From Halobellus salinus (GTDB lineage: Archaea; Halobacteriota; Halobacteria; Halobacteriales; Haloferacaceae), in assembly GCF_014646875.1 (NCBI RefSeq), contig NZ_BMOC01000008.1, positions 1 to 64,000 on the forward strand: a DNA stretch of 64,000 bases, read 5' to 3'. The position numbers and the translations under genes were made by a program. Shown piece by piece: positions 7,951-16,539 of the stretch (position 1 is the stretch's first letter; every line of letters begins with the position of its first letter). A model generated the notes under the pieces. That model saw only the letters and a program-made list of their open reading frames with translations, searched no databases and was not told where the DNA came from.

Positions 7951-8346
7951 TCAGCCGAACACCCCGGCGAGAAACGTCGGCACGCTCGCGACCACAATGG
8001 CGCCGGTGAGAACGAGCGACGCGTAGAAGCTCTTGTCCTGCGATTCCAGCCCGACCCCGAGGTCGACGAACAGCAGTCGAAGGCCGTTGAGGATGTGGAA
8101 CACCGCCACGGCCAACAGCCCGACCTCAAGGATGCGGACGACGAGCAGGCTTTCGAGCGACTGGATCGTCGTCGTGTAGGCGTCGGGGCTCTGCAGCGCG
8201 GTCGAGAGGACGGCGATGTGGGTGAACAGATACCCCACCAGCACCCACCCGGTGAACTTGTGGAAGATCCAGGCCCACATACCGGCTGTGAACTCCCGCC
8301 ACCGGCCGAAGTCCTCGACGAGGCCCCGATCGTAAGACTGACTCAT
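7951..8346 (-). CDS. sdhC: Succinate dehydrogenase cytochrome b subunit C
   Basis: 131 residues from [21 protein letters not shown]-like element TCTATACTGG (minus strand, 8371-8380) lies about 26 bases upstream, favouring this ATG over the one at 8370. Three membrane helices; [20 protein letters not shown] (residues 25-44) carries the conserved H-x-x-G and downstream His of SdhC cytochromes, and [19 protein letters not shown] contains the second haem-binding His. It is the promoter-proximal gene of the sdhC-D-B set. Confidence 0.9.
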   Translation of the reverse strand: MSQSYDRGLVEDFGRWREFTAGMWAWIFHKFTGWVLVGYLFTHIAVLSTALQSPDAYTTTIQSLESLLVVRILEVGLLAVAVFHILNGLRLLFVDLGVGLESQDKSFYASLVLTGAIVVASVPTFLAGVFG

Positions 8347-8441
8347 ACTCCGCTGAAGGTCGGGCCGCAACCAGTATAGACCTTACGTGTGTTGGCCGCG
8401 GTCGGTTATGGCCGCGTTCCGCGTCTCCGCCGCTCTTACCC

Positions 8442-9461
8442 TCACGATGTCGCGTCCCTCGTCTGCTCGCGCTCGACAACCCGCCGCACGTCGTCGTCGA
8501 GTTCGATCAGGTGACACAGCGGGTTGCCAGGGTAGACCACGGGGTTCTCGAGGACACCCACCAACAGCCCGGTGAACGGCGCCTCGACCGCGACGGTGTC
8601 GCTCTTGAACGGGTCTGTCAACGTACAGATCCGGTCGCCTTCCCGCACGAGTGACCCCGACTCGTGGTGCATGTCGACGATCCCGCCGACGTCGGCGCGG
8701 ATCCAGGTCCGCTCGTTGGTGTCGTGGATGACCGTCCGCCACCCGGGCCACCGGACAACGGACGGTTCGCGGAGTTCGTACTCGGCGAAGACGCTCTCGA
8801 CCCCGGCCAAGGCGTCGTCGATGAGGTCCCGCTGGAACCGGTGGGCCTCCCCCATCTCGACGGTCACGGTCGGAATCCCCGAACGGGTCGCCTCGGACCG
8901 CAGGAGGCCGTCGCCGCCTTGGCTGTCGATGATGACGTTTGAGCCGAACGCCTGCGCCAACCGCGCGACCGCGTCGTCGGACATGTCAGCACGGACGTGG
9001 AGCATATTCGTCCGCCCGCGGGTTGAGGTGTGGAAGTCGATCCCGAAATCGCACGGCGCGATGAAGTTGTCGAAGATCCGGGCGGCCATCCGCTTCGCGC
9101 TCGTCGAATCCTCCCGCCCCGGGAACGATCGGTTGAGGTCGCGGTCGTAGATCGGAAGGTAGCGTTGCTGGGCTAAGAAGCCGGGGACGTTCAGAACCGG
9201 GAGACACACGAGCGTGCCCACCAGGTCCGAGAGGTCCCACTCGTAGGCCACTTCACGGACCACCTCGATGCCGTTGAGTTCGTCGCCGTGGGAGGCTGCC
9301 GAGAGAAAGACCGTAGGGCCCTCGCGCTCGCTGTTGACGACTGTGACCGGGATCCGGATCGGGTCGCCGAGGTAGGTCTCGCTGATCGCATAGCGGAGGT
9401 TCCGGCGGGTGCCGGGGGCAACCCGGCCGCCGTCGTACTCGAACGCCGCGTCGCTACCCAT
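8442..9461 (-). CDS. Succinylglutamate desuccinylase/aspartoacylase-family zinc hydrolase
   Basis: 339 residues from the ATG at 9461 (MGSDAAFEYD). A CGTTTATG box (minus strand, 9483-9491) about 26 bases upstream supports this start. M14-like zinc carboxypeptidase fold: His58 and Glu61 in SHGDE and His144 in DFHTST are the zinc ligands, and Glu202/Glu205 in VEMGEA are candidates for the catalytic base. The C-terminal 80 residues form a small beta domain, as in AstE/AspA-like proteins. The family cleaves amide bonds of N-acyl amino acids. The substrate is not known. It is divergent from a RimK-retropepsin fusion, suggesting it hydrolyses an amide made by that ligase (inference). Confidence 0.85.
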   Translation of the reverse strand: MGSDAAFEYDGGRVAPGTRRNLRYAISETYLGDPIRIPVTVVNSEREGPTVFLSAASHGDELNGIEVVREVAYEWDLSDLVGTLVCLPVLNVPGFLAQQRYLPIYDRDLNRSFPGREDSTSAKRMAARIFDNFIAPCDFGIDFHTSTRGRTNMLHVRADMSDDAVARLAQAFGSNVIIDSQGGDGLLRSEATRSGIPTVTVEMGEAHRFQRDLIDDALAGVESVFAEYELREPSVVRWPGWRTVIHDTNERTWIRADVGGIVDMHHESGSLVREGDRICTLTDPFKSDTVAVEAPFTGLLVGVLENPVVYPGNPLCHLIELDDDVRRVVEREQTRDATS

Positions 9462-9692
9462 ACCCGCGCTCGCCACCCTGGAGACATAAACGGTCGCAAT
9501 TCGTGTCTGGGAGTCCCGCCCGTCAACCATCGGCATAGGGTGTCCGCCGGGGCGCTCCGACACGAACCGATAGCAGCGATTACATCCGGTGACACAACGG
9601 CGTGGAGTCGAGCGAGCGGAGGGGGCGACAGGTCGTGCAGACAGTTCCGGGCGGTCGGCACCTCTTTAGACGGCCACGAGAAGACAACGGGT

Positions 9693-11045
9693 ATGACTGA
9701 CGACGGAGGTTCGGTCCGAGTCGGCGTGCTCTCACTACACAACAGCAAGGAGACCAAAGCGATCCTCAACGCGGTCGACGACCTCGGCCACGAGGGCGTC
9801 TGGCTGCGCCGCGAGAACACCGCCGTGTCGGTGAGAGACGGCGACGTCACCATCGAACCGGAGGTCGATATCGTGGCGAACCGGCTCCTGCTCTCGAACT
9901 CGGAGGCGCCCGTGGAGCTGCTGGGGCTGGCGACGACGTTCGAGCGGATCCGGCCGATGCTGAACGAACCCGCTGCGGTGCTGACCGCGATTCACAAGTT
10001 CGCGACGGCGGCGACACTCGCGAACTGGAACATCGCGGTCCCGGACGCGCTGTTGGCGCTGTCGAACGACCGCTTGAACAAGGGCCGGGGCGGGTTCGGT
10101 GACGTCGGGGTCTACAAGTCCGCGATCGGGACCCACGGGGGCGGAACGTGGAAAGTCGACCTCACCGAGCCGGTCAACCCGCAGGTCGGCAACAGACAGG
10201 CCTTCCTCCAGTCGCTTATCGAGCGCGACGACGACACGCACCGGGACCTCCGCGTGTACGTCGTCGGCGGCGAGGTGATCGGCGCGATGTACCGGTACGC
10301 CCCCGAGGGGGAGTGGCGGACCAACGTCTCCTTCGGCGGGGAGGTCGCCGACGCCACCGACGACATGCCGGAGGCTGCGAGGGAGACTGCGCTCTACGCC
10401 GCCGACGTGATGGGGCTCGACTACGTCGGCGTCGACCTGATCGAGGGTGACGACGGATGGTTCGTGCTGGAGACGAACCCGACGGCGGGGTTCCGCGGGC
10501 TCCACCGCGCGACCGGCCGGAGCCCCGCGCCCCACATCGCGAAACTCGCGATCGAACGCGCCGGCGGCGAGGTCGACGACGACCGCGTCGCGGAACTCTC
10601 GGCGACGCTCGACGACTCGCGGCCGGCGGGGATGCCGCGGATCGAGACGGGGCCGACCGGCGAGCGGCCGACCATCGGCTACATCGAGGAGGTTGTCGTC
10701 TCGGGCACCAGCGGGTCGACGCAGGCCGCGGCCAAGTCCGACACCGGCGCGACGCGGACGAGCATTGATACGTCGCTTGCGGCCGAGGTCGGGGCCGGGC
10801 CAATAAAAAGCATGACGCGCGTGCGCTCGGGGTCGTCGAGTTCCGGCACCGCCCGGCCGGTTGTGGATCTCGTCATCGGGATCGGCGGCACCCAACACAC
10901 CGTCACCGCGAGCGTCGGCGACCGCTCGCACATGGACTACCCGCTGTTGCTCGGTCGCGACATTCTCAAACATTACCAGGTGGACGTGAACCGGCGAGCA
11001 GACGACGGAAGCGACGCGGACGGCGAGCCGGAGTTTCTCGAGTAG
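9693..11045 (+). CDS. RimK-type ATP-grasp ligase fused to a RimB-like retropepsin domain
   Basis: 450 residues from the ATG at 9693. A CTCTTTAGA box at 9663-9671 supports a leaderless start. Residues 1-320 are a RimK/LysX ATP-grasp ligase: an N-terminal pre-ATP-grasp domain, a central nucleotide fold (LNKGRGGFGDVGVYK, 128-142), and the Mg-binding end FVLETNPTAGF with Glu260 and Asn262. Residues 325-432 match the domain once called ATP-dependent zinc protease (PF05618): DTGATRTSID (350-359) has the aspartyl-protease DTG triad and LLLGRDILKHYQVDV ends the fold. RimK enzymes add amino acids, often glutamate, to peptides, and RimB-type domains are associated with RimK in pseudomonads. Here both are in one chain. 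Confidence 0.85.
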   Translation: MTDDGGSVRVGVLSLHNSKETKAILNAVDDLGHEGVWLRRENTAVSVRDGDVTIEPEVDIVANRLLLSNSEAPVELLGLATTFERIRPMLNEPAAVLTAIHKFATAATLANWNIAVPDALLALSNDRLNKGRGGFGDVGVYKSAIGTHGGGTWKVDLTEPVNPQVGNRQAFLQSLIERDDDTHRDLRVYVVGGEVIGAMYRYAPEGEWRTNVSFGGEVADATDDMPEAARETALYAADVMGLDYVGVDLIEGDDGWFVLETNPTAGFRGLHRATGRSPAPHIAKLAIERAGGEVDDDRVAELSATLDDSRPAGMPRIETGPTGERPTIGYIEEVVVSGTSGSTQAAAKSDTGATRTSIDTSLAAEVGAGPIKSMTRVRSGSSSSGTARPVVDLVIGIGGTQHTVTASVGDRSHMDYPLLLGRDILKHYQVDVNRRADDGSDADGEPEFLE

Positions 11046-11105
11046 CGATGGGCGCGGTCGGGTCGCCGGCAGTACTTTACGTTCACACCGGTCTATATAC
11101 CACCG

Positions 11106-12218
11106 ATGGGGTCGGAACCGGTTGAAGAACTGCCCGAGGATCTGGAGGCGTGGGTAGCCGAGCGAGCGGCCGACAGCGACGCCTCACGGGTGGACGTCGT
11201 CCGCCGGCTGCTTGCGGCCCACAAACTGCTCGACGACCACCCCGGCTGGCTGGCTGACGCCGCTGTTCCCGGCCGCACGGACGTGACGGTCGGCCCGCCA
11301 AGCGGGGTTGATGAGTTCGACGCCCGCGCGAGCGGTCTCGCAGAACGGGTCGAGGTGTTGGAGGGTGATCTCGACGAGCAGATCGCCGACGTGCGACAGC
11401 GGGTCATCCAGGTCAAACGGGAGGCCGACGCGAAGGCGCCGGCCGACCACGACCACCCGTCGCTCGAGCGCCGGGTCGACGAGGGGTTCGAGAACTACGA
11501 GGAGGTGTTGGAGTATCTCACCGAGCGGGCCGAGACGCTGGAAGACGAGGCCGACGACCGGAGCGCGAGGCTCCGTACCGTTGCGAACGCGGTTGTCGAT
11601 CTCAGACGCCGGGTGGCGGCACTCGAACGCGAACGCGAGAAGCGCGATGCCGTCGCGAGCCTGCGCGAGGCGGCGAACCGGCGCGGCGTCCCGGAGGCGG
11701 CGTGCGGCTCCTGCGGGGAGTCGGTCCACGTCGGCCTGCTCGATGAACCGGCGTGCCCGCACTGTGAGTCGTCGTTCGACGGCGTGGAGTCCGGCGGGTG
11801 GTTCAGACCCGACACGTTGACTGTCGGCGACCGCCCCGCCCTGGAGCCGGGGCCCGCGGCATCAGGACCCAACGCAACCGGCTCGCCGGAGACAACCGGG
11901 TCGTCGGGGGCTACGTCATCGTCACCCTCGGACGCGGGAGGGGCCGAGCCGTCCGGTTCCGATCCGTCCGCCGCGGTCGCGGGCGAGAGAGCCGAAGACA
12001 GAACCCACCAGGGGGCCGGTTCCGGCTTCGGCGACATCGTCAACGACGAGTCAAGCGGGCCCAACGGCGACGCTGAACCCGCCTCCGGCAGCCGCGGGTT
12101 CGCGGGTGACCCCGCTGAGGGCAGCGACGACACCGTGTCCGACGACCCGTTGGCGCCGGGGGGGCTGAGCGACGAGCGGACAGAGATCGACCGTGACGAG
12201 GAGGCGGATGATCGATGA
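11106..12218 (+). CDS. Coiled-coil protein with RHH-like N-terminus and a zinc ribbon
   Basis: 370 residues. Residues 8-45 (LPEDLEAWVAERAADSDASR onward) resemble a ribbon-helix-helix/CopG segment. Residues about 65-195 form a long coiled coil broken by an ADHDHPSLERR insert. Residues 200-225 hold a zinc ribbon, CGSC and CPHC. The last 130 residues are a disordered Ser/Gly/Asp-rich tail. A TATA-like CTATATAC at 11092-11099 is close to the ATG. The stop overlaps the next gene (ATGA), which encodes another acidic, Cys-containing protein, so the two probably act together. Family unknown to me; a DNA-binding or scaffolding role is a guess. Confidence 0.75.
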   Translation: MGSEPVEELPEDLEAWVAERAADSDASRVDVVRRLLAAHKLLDDHPGWLADAAVPGRTDVTVGPPSGVDEFDARASGLAERVEVLEGDLDEQIADVRQRVIQVKREADAKAPADHDHPSLERRVDEGFENYEEVLEYLTERAETLEDEADDRSARLRTVANAVVDLRRRVAALEREREKRDAVASLREAANRRGVPEAACGSCGESVHVGLLDEPACPHCESSFDGVESGGWFRPDTLTVGDRPALEPGPAASGPNATGSPETTGSSGATSSSPSDAGGAEPSGSDPSAAVAGERAEDRTHQGAGSGFGDIVNDESSGPNGDAEPASGSRGFAGDPAEGSDDTVSDDPLAPGGLSDERTEIDRDEEADDR

Positions 12219-12838
12219 GCGACGACAACCCGACGGAGTCCGGGGAACACTCACCCTTCGACGGTCAGGACGGTGGGTCGGACGCGGAACGAGCCCGCGC
12301 CGAGGCGTCCGACGAGGCGTCGGGCGACAACGCCCCGTTGTCGGACCTCGCCCGCCGGGTGGGTCGGAAGCGCCGCGACCGGGATGACGGGGACGCCGAC
12401 GACTCGGCCGACTCGAGCCCCGGGGCCGATATCGACCCGGAGTTATCGACCGGCTCGCCGCCGGACCCCGACGAGGATCCGTTCGAGCAGATGTCGGTCG
12501 GGGAGATCGATGAGGAGACGCTGTGGTCATCGCTCGGCTCCGACGACACCGCGGGTGTCGGTGCCGACACGGCTTCGGACGCCGAACCCGGGTCCCCGGG
12601 CGATGTCGGCCCCGCGTCCGGGGTCGGATCCGTCGGGGACGCCGGGGACGCCGGGTCGAAACTACCGGAACACGTCGTCCCGAAGGACACGTACTGCCAG
12701 TCGTGTCCGTACCTGGATGGGCCGCCCGCGCTGGCGTGCACCCACGAGGGCACCGAGATCGTGGAGGTCGTCGACAACGAGCGGTTCCGGGTGCGGAACT
12801 GCCCGATGGTCGAAGACGGCGTCGAACCGACGGAGTAG
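12215..12838 (+). CDS. Acidic protein with a C-terminal Cys cluster
   Basis: 207 residues. The first 150 are low-complexity, acidic and disordered (Asp/Ser/Gly/Pro). The last 50 are ordered: YCQSCPYLDGPPALACTHEG and RVRNCPMV provide four Cys, probably one zinc site or a small Fe-S site. Translationally coupled to the upstream coiled-coil gene by an ATGA overlap and followed by tfs after 78 bp. I recognise it only as a haloarchaeal conserved hypothetical. The pairing with a second zinc protein suggests a complex. Confidence 0.7.
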   Translation: MSDDNPTESGEHSPFDGQDGGSDAERARAEASDEASGDNAPLSDLARRVGRKRRDRDDGDADDSADSSPGADIDPELSTGSPPDPDEDPFEQMSVGEIDEETLWSSLGSDDTAGVGADTASDAEPGSPGDVGPASGVGSVGDAGDAGSKLPEHVVPKDTYCQSCPYLDGPPALACTHEGTEIVEVVDNERFRVRNCPMVEDGVEPTE

Positions 12839-12916
12839 CGGGTCGGCCGCGCGGTTCCAGCAGGCCGCTCCGACGGGTCCGGGGAGCACTTGTGTCTCCG
12901 AGGCGGAGTTCGGTGT

Positions 12917-13246
12917 ATGCAGTTCTGCGACGACTGCGGGACGATGATGGTCTCCCGGGACGGGACGATGGTGTGTACGAACGACGACTGCGGCGCCGAG
13001 GCCGAACAGGACGCGGCGTTGGCTGCGGAGTTCGTCTCCACGGAGTCCCAGACCGACGACGACGTGATCGAGACCGAGGAGGGCGCGAACTTCGAGGGGA
13101 AACCCACCGCGACCGACGTGGTCTGTGCGGAGTGTGACAACCGCGAGGCGTGGTACACGATCAAACAGACCGGCTCCGCCGACGAACCGCCGACGCGGTT
13201 TTTCAAATGCACCGAGTGCGGTCACCGGTGGCGCGGGTACAACTGA
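12917..13246 (+). CDS. tfs: Transcription factor S (TFIIS/RPB9-like cleavage factor)
   Basis: 109 residues from the ATG at 12917 (MQFCDDCGTMM). It has an N-terminal zinc ribbon (CDDCGTM with CTNDDCG) and a C-terminal TFIIS-type ribbon (CAECDNREAWYTIKQTGSAD then CTECGHRW). The functional DE acidic pair at the tip of the second ribbon is in SADEPPT. TFS reactivates stalled RNA polymerase by stimulating cleavage of backtracked RNA. The length is normal for archaea. Upstream in-frame codons from 12890 lack coding character and were left out. Confidence 0.95.
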   Translation: MQFCDDCGTMMVSRDGTMVCTNDDCGAEAEQDAALAAEFVSTESQTDDDVIETEEGANFEGKPTATDVVCAECDNREAWYTIKQTGSADEPPTRFFKCTECGHRWRGYN

Positions 13247-13304
13247 TGCTGTCGGCCGAACAGACGGTGTGTCCCGCCGCCGTTGCGGCCTCGTTCGCGG
13301 CGGG

Positions 13305-13991
13305 CTACCGCCGGGAGTCGGGGTGAAGCGACGGTCCGAGGAAATCAACGGTCGCGGCCGCGACCTCTGCGTCGTGCCCGACGAAGAAGTGGTCCGCGTC
13401 GAACGCCCGCACCACAGCACCCCGCTCGTGGGCGCAGTCGACAACCGGACCCACGTCCGCGGTGTCGTCGCGAGAGCCGTAAAGGATGCCGACACACAGG
13501 GATGTCGGAATCGCGACGAGGGCGGCGACCGTGTCGATACCGCGGACGTCGCCGGCTGCCGTTTCTCCCGCGGCGCCGGCGCGTGCGGGCGGTGCGAGCG
13601 CGGCGACCGCGACCACGTCGGCGCCGTGGGCCGCCGCCGCGATCGCGACCGCCCCACCGAAACTGTAGCCGAACACCGCCACCCGTTCGTACCGCCGGTC
13701 CGCCCACTCAACAGCGGCCGACGCGTCCGCCCGCTCGCCGCGGCCGCCGTCCCAGGGGCCGTAGTCGAACCGGAGGCAGTCTGTGTCGGTGGCGTTCAGT
13801 TCGGCCGCAACGGCGCGGAGCAGCCGGTCACCGCGGTGGCCGCCGTGGTCGGGGTGTGGCGGGCACGCGACGACGCAGGCGTCAGCCGTCGAACCGTCGG
13901 CACCGGCAGACCGGCTCCCAGCGCCCTCCGCGGCGGTATCCAGCGTGCCCCGAGCGCCGCGACCGCCGGGGAGGAAAATTGGGTCCGACAT
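13305..13991 (-). CDS. Alpha/beta hydrolase, dienelactone-hydrolase-like
   Basis: 228 residues. Alpha/beta hydrolase with nucleophile elbow GYSFGG (Ser near 109), oxyanion region CPPHPDHGGHRGD (residues 43-55), and a late Asp-His pair (AFDADHFFVGHD) that would complete the triad. CPPHPDHGG is characteristic of a family of archaeal and bacterial small serine hydrolases annotated as alpha/beta superfamily hydrolase. The substrate is unknown. It converges on tfs and is divergent from pspA (about 55 bp between starts). Confidence 0.85.
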   Translation of the reverse strand: MSDPIFLPGGRGARGTLDTAAEGAGSRSAGADGSTADACVVACPPHPDHGGHRGDRLLRAVAAELNATDTDCLRFDYGPWDGGRGERADASAAVEWADRRYERVAVFGYSFGGAVAIAAAAHGADVVAVAALAPPARAGAAGETAAGDVRGIDTVAALVAIPTSLCVGILYGSRDDTADVGPVVDCAHERGAVVRAFDADHFFVGHDAEVAAATVDFLGPSLHPDSRR

Positions 13992-14046
13992 CCGAACCGG
14001 GGTTCGGCACGTGAGGTTTTAATTCCGGCGCGCCCCAACCAGGCGT

Positions 14047-14889
14047 ATGGGAATCCTCTCACGCGCCTCCTACGTCGTTCGGTCGAAGGTTAACTCGCTT
14101 CTCAACCGGGCGGAGGACCCGACGGAGTCGCTCGACTACTCCTACGAGCAGATGCGCGACGAGCTTCAGGATGTCAAACAGGGGATCGCGGACCTTACAA
14201 CGCAGAAGAAACGCCTGGAGATCCAGAAGCGCCGGCTGGAGGATAACGTCGAAAATCACAACGATCAGGCCCGGGAGGCGGTGCGGCAGGACCGCGACGA
14301 CCTCGCCCGCCAGGCCCTCGAAAAGAAGCAGGCGAAGATGGGTCAGATCGAGGAGCTGGAGGGCCAGATCGCGGACCTCCAGGCGACGCAGGACGACCTC
14401 GTGGACAAGAAAAACGAGCTCCAGGGTCGGATCGAGGAGTTCCGGACGAAAAAGGAGACTATGAAAGCCAGGTACGAGGCCGCGGAGGCGTCGACTCGCG
14501 TCTCGGAGGCGATGAGCGGTGTCGGCGACGAGATGGGGGATGTGACCCGGTCGATCGAGCGCGCGGAGGAGCAGACCGACGAGATGGAGGCGCGCTCGGA
14601 GGCCATGGACGAACTCGCCGACACTGGCGCGTTCGACGACGCGGTGTCGGACAAAGACAACATCGACCGCGAACTCGAGACCGGGCGATCCAACCGGGAA
14701 ATCGACACCGAGCTCGAAACCCTGAAATCCGAGGTGGGCGGCTCCGGCGGCGACGGATCGGGGTCCGAAGACGCCGACGCCGACGCCGACGCCGACGTGT
14801 CGGACGCGAACGCCGGAACGGCCGACGTCGACGTCTCCGACACGGAAGTCGAGGCCGAACTGGAGGAACTGAAAGACGACGAGGAGTGA
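14047..14889 (+). CDS. pspA: PspA/IM30 family membrane-stress protein
   Basis: 280 residues. Opens with MGILSRASYVVRSKVNSLLN, the amphipathic helix and following segment of PspA/Vipp1 proteins, then DPTESLDYSYEQMRDEL and a long coiled coil to about residue 215. The C-terminal tail is acidic with an alternating Asp-Ala run (DADADADADVSDA), a haloarchaeal addition. PspA-type proteins assemble on and protect the cytoplasmic membrane. No pspB/C-like genes lie nearby. A TATA-like GGTTTTAAT at about 14015-14023 lies upstream at leaderless distance. Confidence 0.92.
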   Translation: MGILSRASYVVRSKVNSLLNRAEDPTESLDYSYEQMRDELQDVKQGIADLTTQKKRLEIQKRRLEDNVENHNDQAREAVRQDRDDLARQALEKKQAKMGQIEELEGQIADLQATQDDLVDKKNELQGRIEEFRTKKETMKARYEAAEASTRVSEAMSGVGDEMGDVTRSIERAEEQTDEMEARSEAMDELADTGAFDDAVSDKDNIDRELETGRSNREIDTELETLKSEVGGSGGDGSGSEDADADADADVSDANAGTADVDVSDTEVEAELEELKDDEE

Positions 14890-14973
14890 CCGCCGACGCA
14901 GCGGGAACAACCGCCCGGTCCGTCGACACCCGAGTCGATAGTATCAGTACCCGTCGGCTGTCATGTGTGGGCA

Positions 14974-16521
14974 ATGACCGACACGACCGACGCCGTCCGT
15001 GCGGCGCTCGACCCCGATCGGCGCGCGGCCTTCCAGCGACGCGTCGAGAGCGAGGCCGAGTCGCTGCGTGACGACATCCACGCCGGCGTCTTCGACGCCG
15101 ACGGGTTCGCGGTCGGGATGGAACTCGAAGGCTACGTCGTCGATAGCGAGGGTCTGCTCGCGCCCGCCCCAGAGGACCTCTTCGGGATTGACGGGTGTAG
15201 CCAGGAGCTCGGCGTCCACAACGCGGAGCTCCACACCGACCCGGACGTGGTCTCCGACGTCGGACTGCGGCGACAGTTCGACGGGCTCGGGTCGACGTAC
15301 CGGGCGGTCCAGGCCCACCTCGACGAGGTCAACCGACGGTTCGTCCTCGACGCGCTGTGGACGGTCCCGCCCGCGGAGGGGACTCGGACGTACATCGGGG
15401 CGACAACCGAAACCGACGGGTTCGGACTCCCGACAAATATGCGCCCGGTCCCGCGGTACGTCGCGCTGGACGCCGAAATCAGGGCGCGAAGCGACGGGAC
15501 GCTCAACCTCGACATCCACGGTTTCACCTCGGCTGCGTCGATGCTCGCGGAGTCGCTCGCGACGTCGATGCAGCCACACTTCCAGGTGCCCGATCCGACG
15601 GCGGTCCCGACCTACCTGAACGTCGCCACGCGGACGATGGGACCCATCCTCTCGTTGACGTCGAACTCGCCGTTCCTGCCCACGGACCTCTCCGACGGCC
15701 ATACGGCGGAGACGGTGTTCGACCGGACACCCCACGAACTCCGGATCCCGTTGTTCGAGCGGTCGGTCGACGAGGGGTCGCACAAGTGTCGTGTGCCCGA
15801 GGACGTGCCTGACCTCGACACCCTGATCGACCGGATCGTGACGGACCCGACCCTCGTCGCCCCGCCGGACCTCGACGGGGACGCCGGCGACGGTCATCGG
15901 AGCGGGGATCCGGGCGACCGGTACCCCGCGATCGGGGCGAAGCGCGGCACCTACTGGCGGTGGGTCCGGCCGGTGTTCGGCGGCGACGTGCCCAGAGCGG
16001 CCGACGGCGACCGGGTCGATGGCGGCGACGGGGGGTCGGTGCGGATCGAATACCGACCGCTGCCGACCCAGCCGACGATCAGGGACACTGTCGGCGTCCA
16101 GGCGCTGGTCACCGGGGTGTTGCGCGGCGTCGTCGCGGCCGACCACCCGCTCGCGACGCTCCCGTGGGACGCCGCAGAGGAGTCATTCTACGCCGCGGTC
16201 GACGACGGGCCGGACGCCGACCTCCACTGGGTGACGCGGGCGGGCGACCGGACGACGGCGACACCCCGGATCTACGACGAACTGTTCGCGCTTGCGCGTC
16301 GGGGGCTCGACGAACTCGGGGTCGGCGCCGAGACGATCGAGTGGGCGCTCGCGCCGGTCGAAGCCCGGCGGGAGGCCGACCACACCGCGCCGAGCGCGTG
16401 GAAACGGGCCCAGGTTCGAGAGGCGGTCGACGCGGGGGCGTCGCTCCGGACGGCCATCGAGGGGATGCAGGCCGACTACGTCGAGCGCGCCCGACGCGGA
16501 ACACCCTTCGCTGAGTGGTGA
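14974..16521 (+). CDS. GCS2-like glutamate-amine ligase (gamma-glutamylcysteine synthetase family)
   Basis: 515 residues from MTDTTDAVRA; an ATG three codons earlier is also possible. GMELEGYVVDSEG (near residue 48) is the metal-binding E-x-E strand that opens the glutamate-cysteine ligase/YbdK fold. HNAELHTDPD, RPVPRYVALD and LNLDIHGFTSAAS are further active-site strands. The C-terminal half is divergent with a charged Asp/Gly-rich insert (about residues 290-350). Longer than typical YbdK proteins (about 370). These enzymes form gamma-glutamyl amide bonds. The acceptor is not predictable. Haloarchaea use gamma-glutamylcysteine as their main thiol, but this may be a paralogue of the enzyme making it. 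Confidence 0.75.
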   Translation: MTDTTDAVRAALDPDRRAAFQRRVESEAESLRDDIHAGVFDADGFAVGMELEGYVVDSEGLLAPAPEDLFGIDGCSQELGVHNAELHTDPDVVSDVGLRRQFDGLGSTYRAVQAHLDEVNRRFVLDALWTVPPAEGTRTYIGATTETDGFGLPTNMRPVPRYVALDAEIRARSDGTLNLDIHGFTSAASMLAESLATSMQPHFQVPDPTAVPTYLNVATRTMGPILSLTSNSPFLPTDLSDGHTAETVFDRTPHELRIPLFERSVDEGSHKCRVPEDVPDLDTLIDRIVTDPTLVAPPDLDGDAGDGHRSGDPGDRYPAIGAKRGTYWRWVRPVFGGDVPRAADGDRVDGGDGGSVRIEYRPLPTQPTIRDTVGVQALVTGVLRGVVAADHPLATLPWDAAEESFYAAVDDGPDADLHWVTRAGDRTTATPRIYDELFALARRGLDELGVGAETIEWALAPVEARREADHTAPSAWKRAQVREAVDAGASLRTAIEGMQADYVERARRGTPFAEW

Positions 16522-16539
16522 CTGGGGATCGAACGGCGG

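Noticed and set aside
6727-8379. 550-residue plus-strand reading frame across sdhB, sdhD and sdhC
   Set aside because: Runs antisense through three real genes and their junctions; composition is shadow-like.
12890-12916. Upstream start for tfs
   Set aside because: Adds nine basic residues before the conserved MQFC zinc ribbon start.
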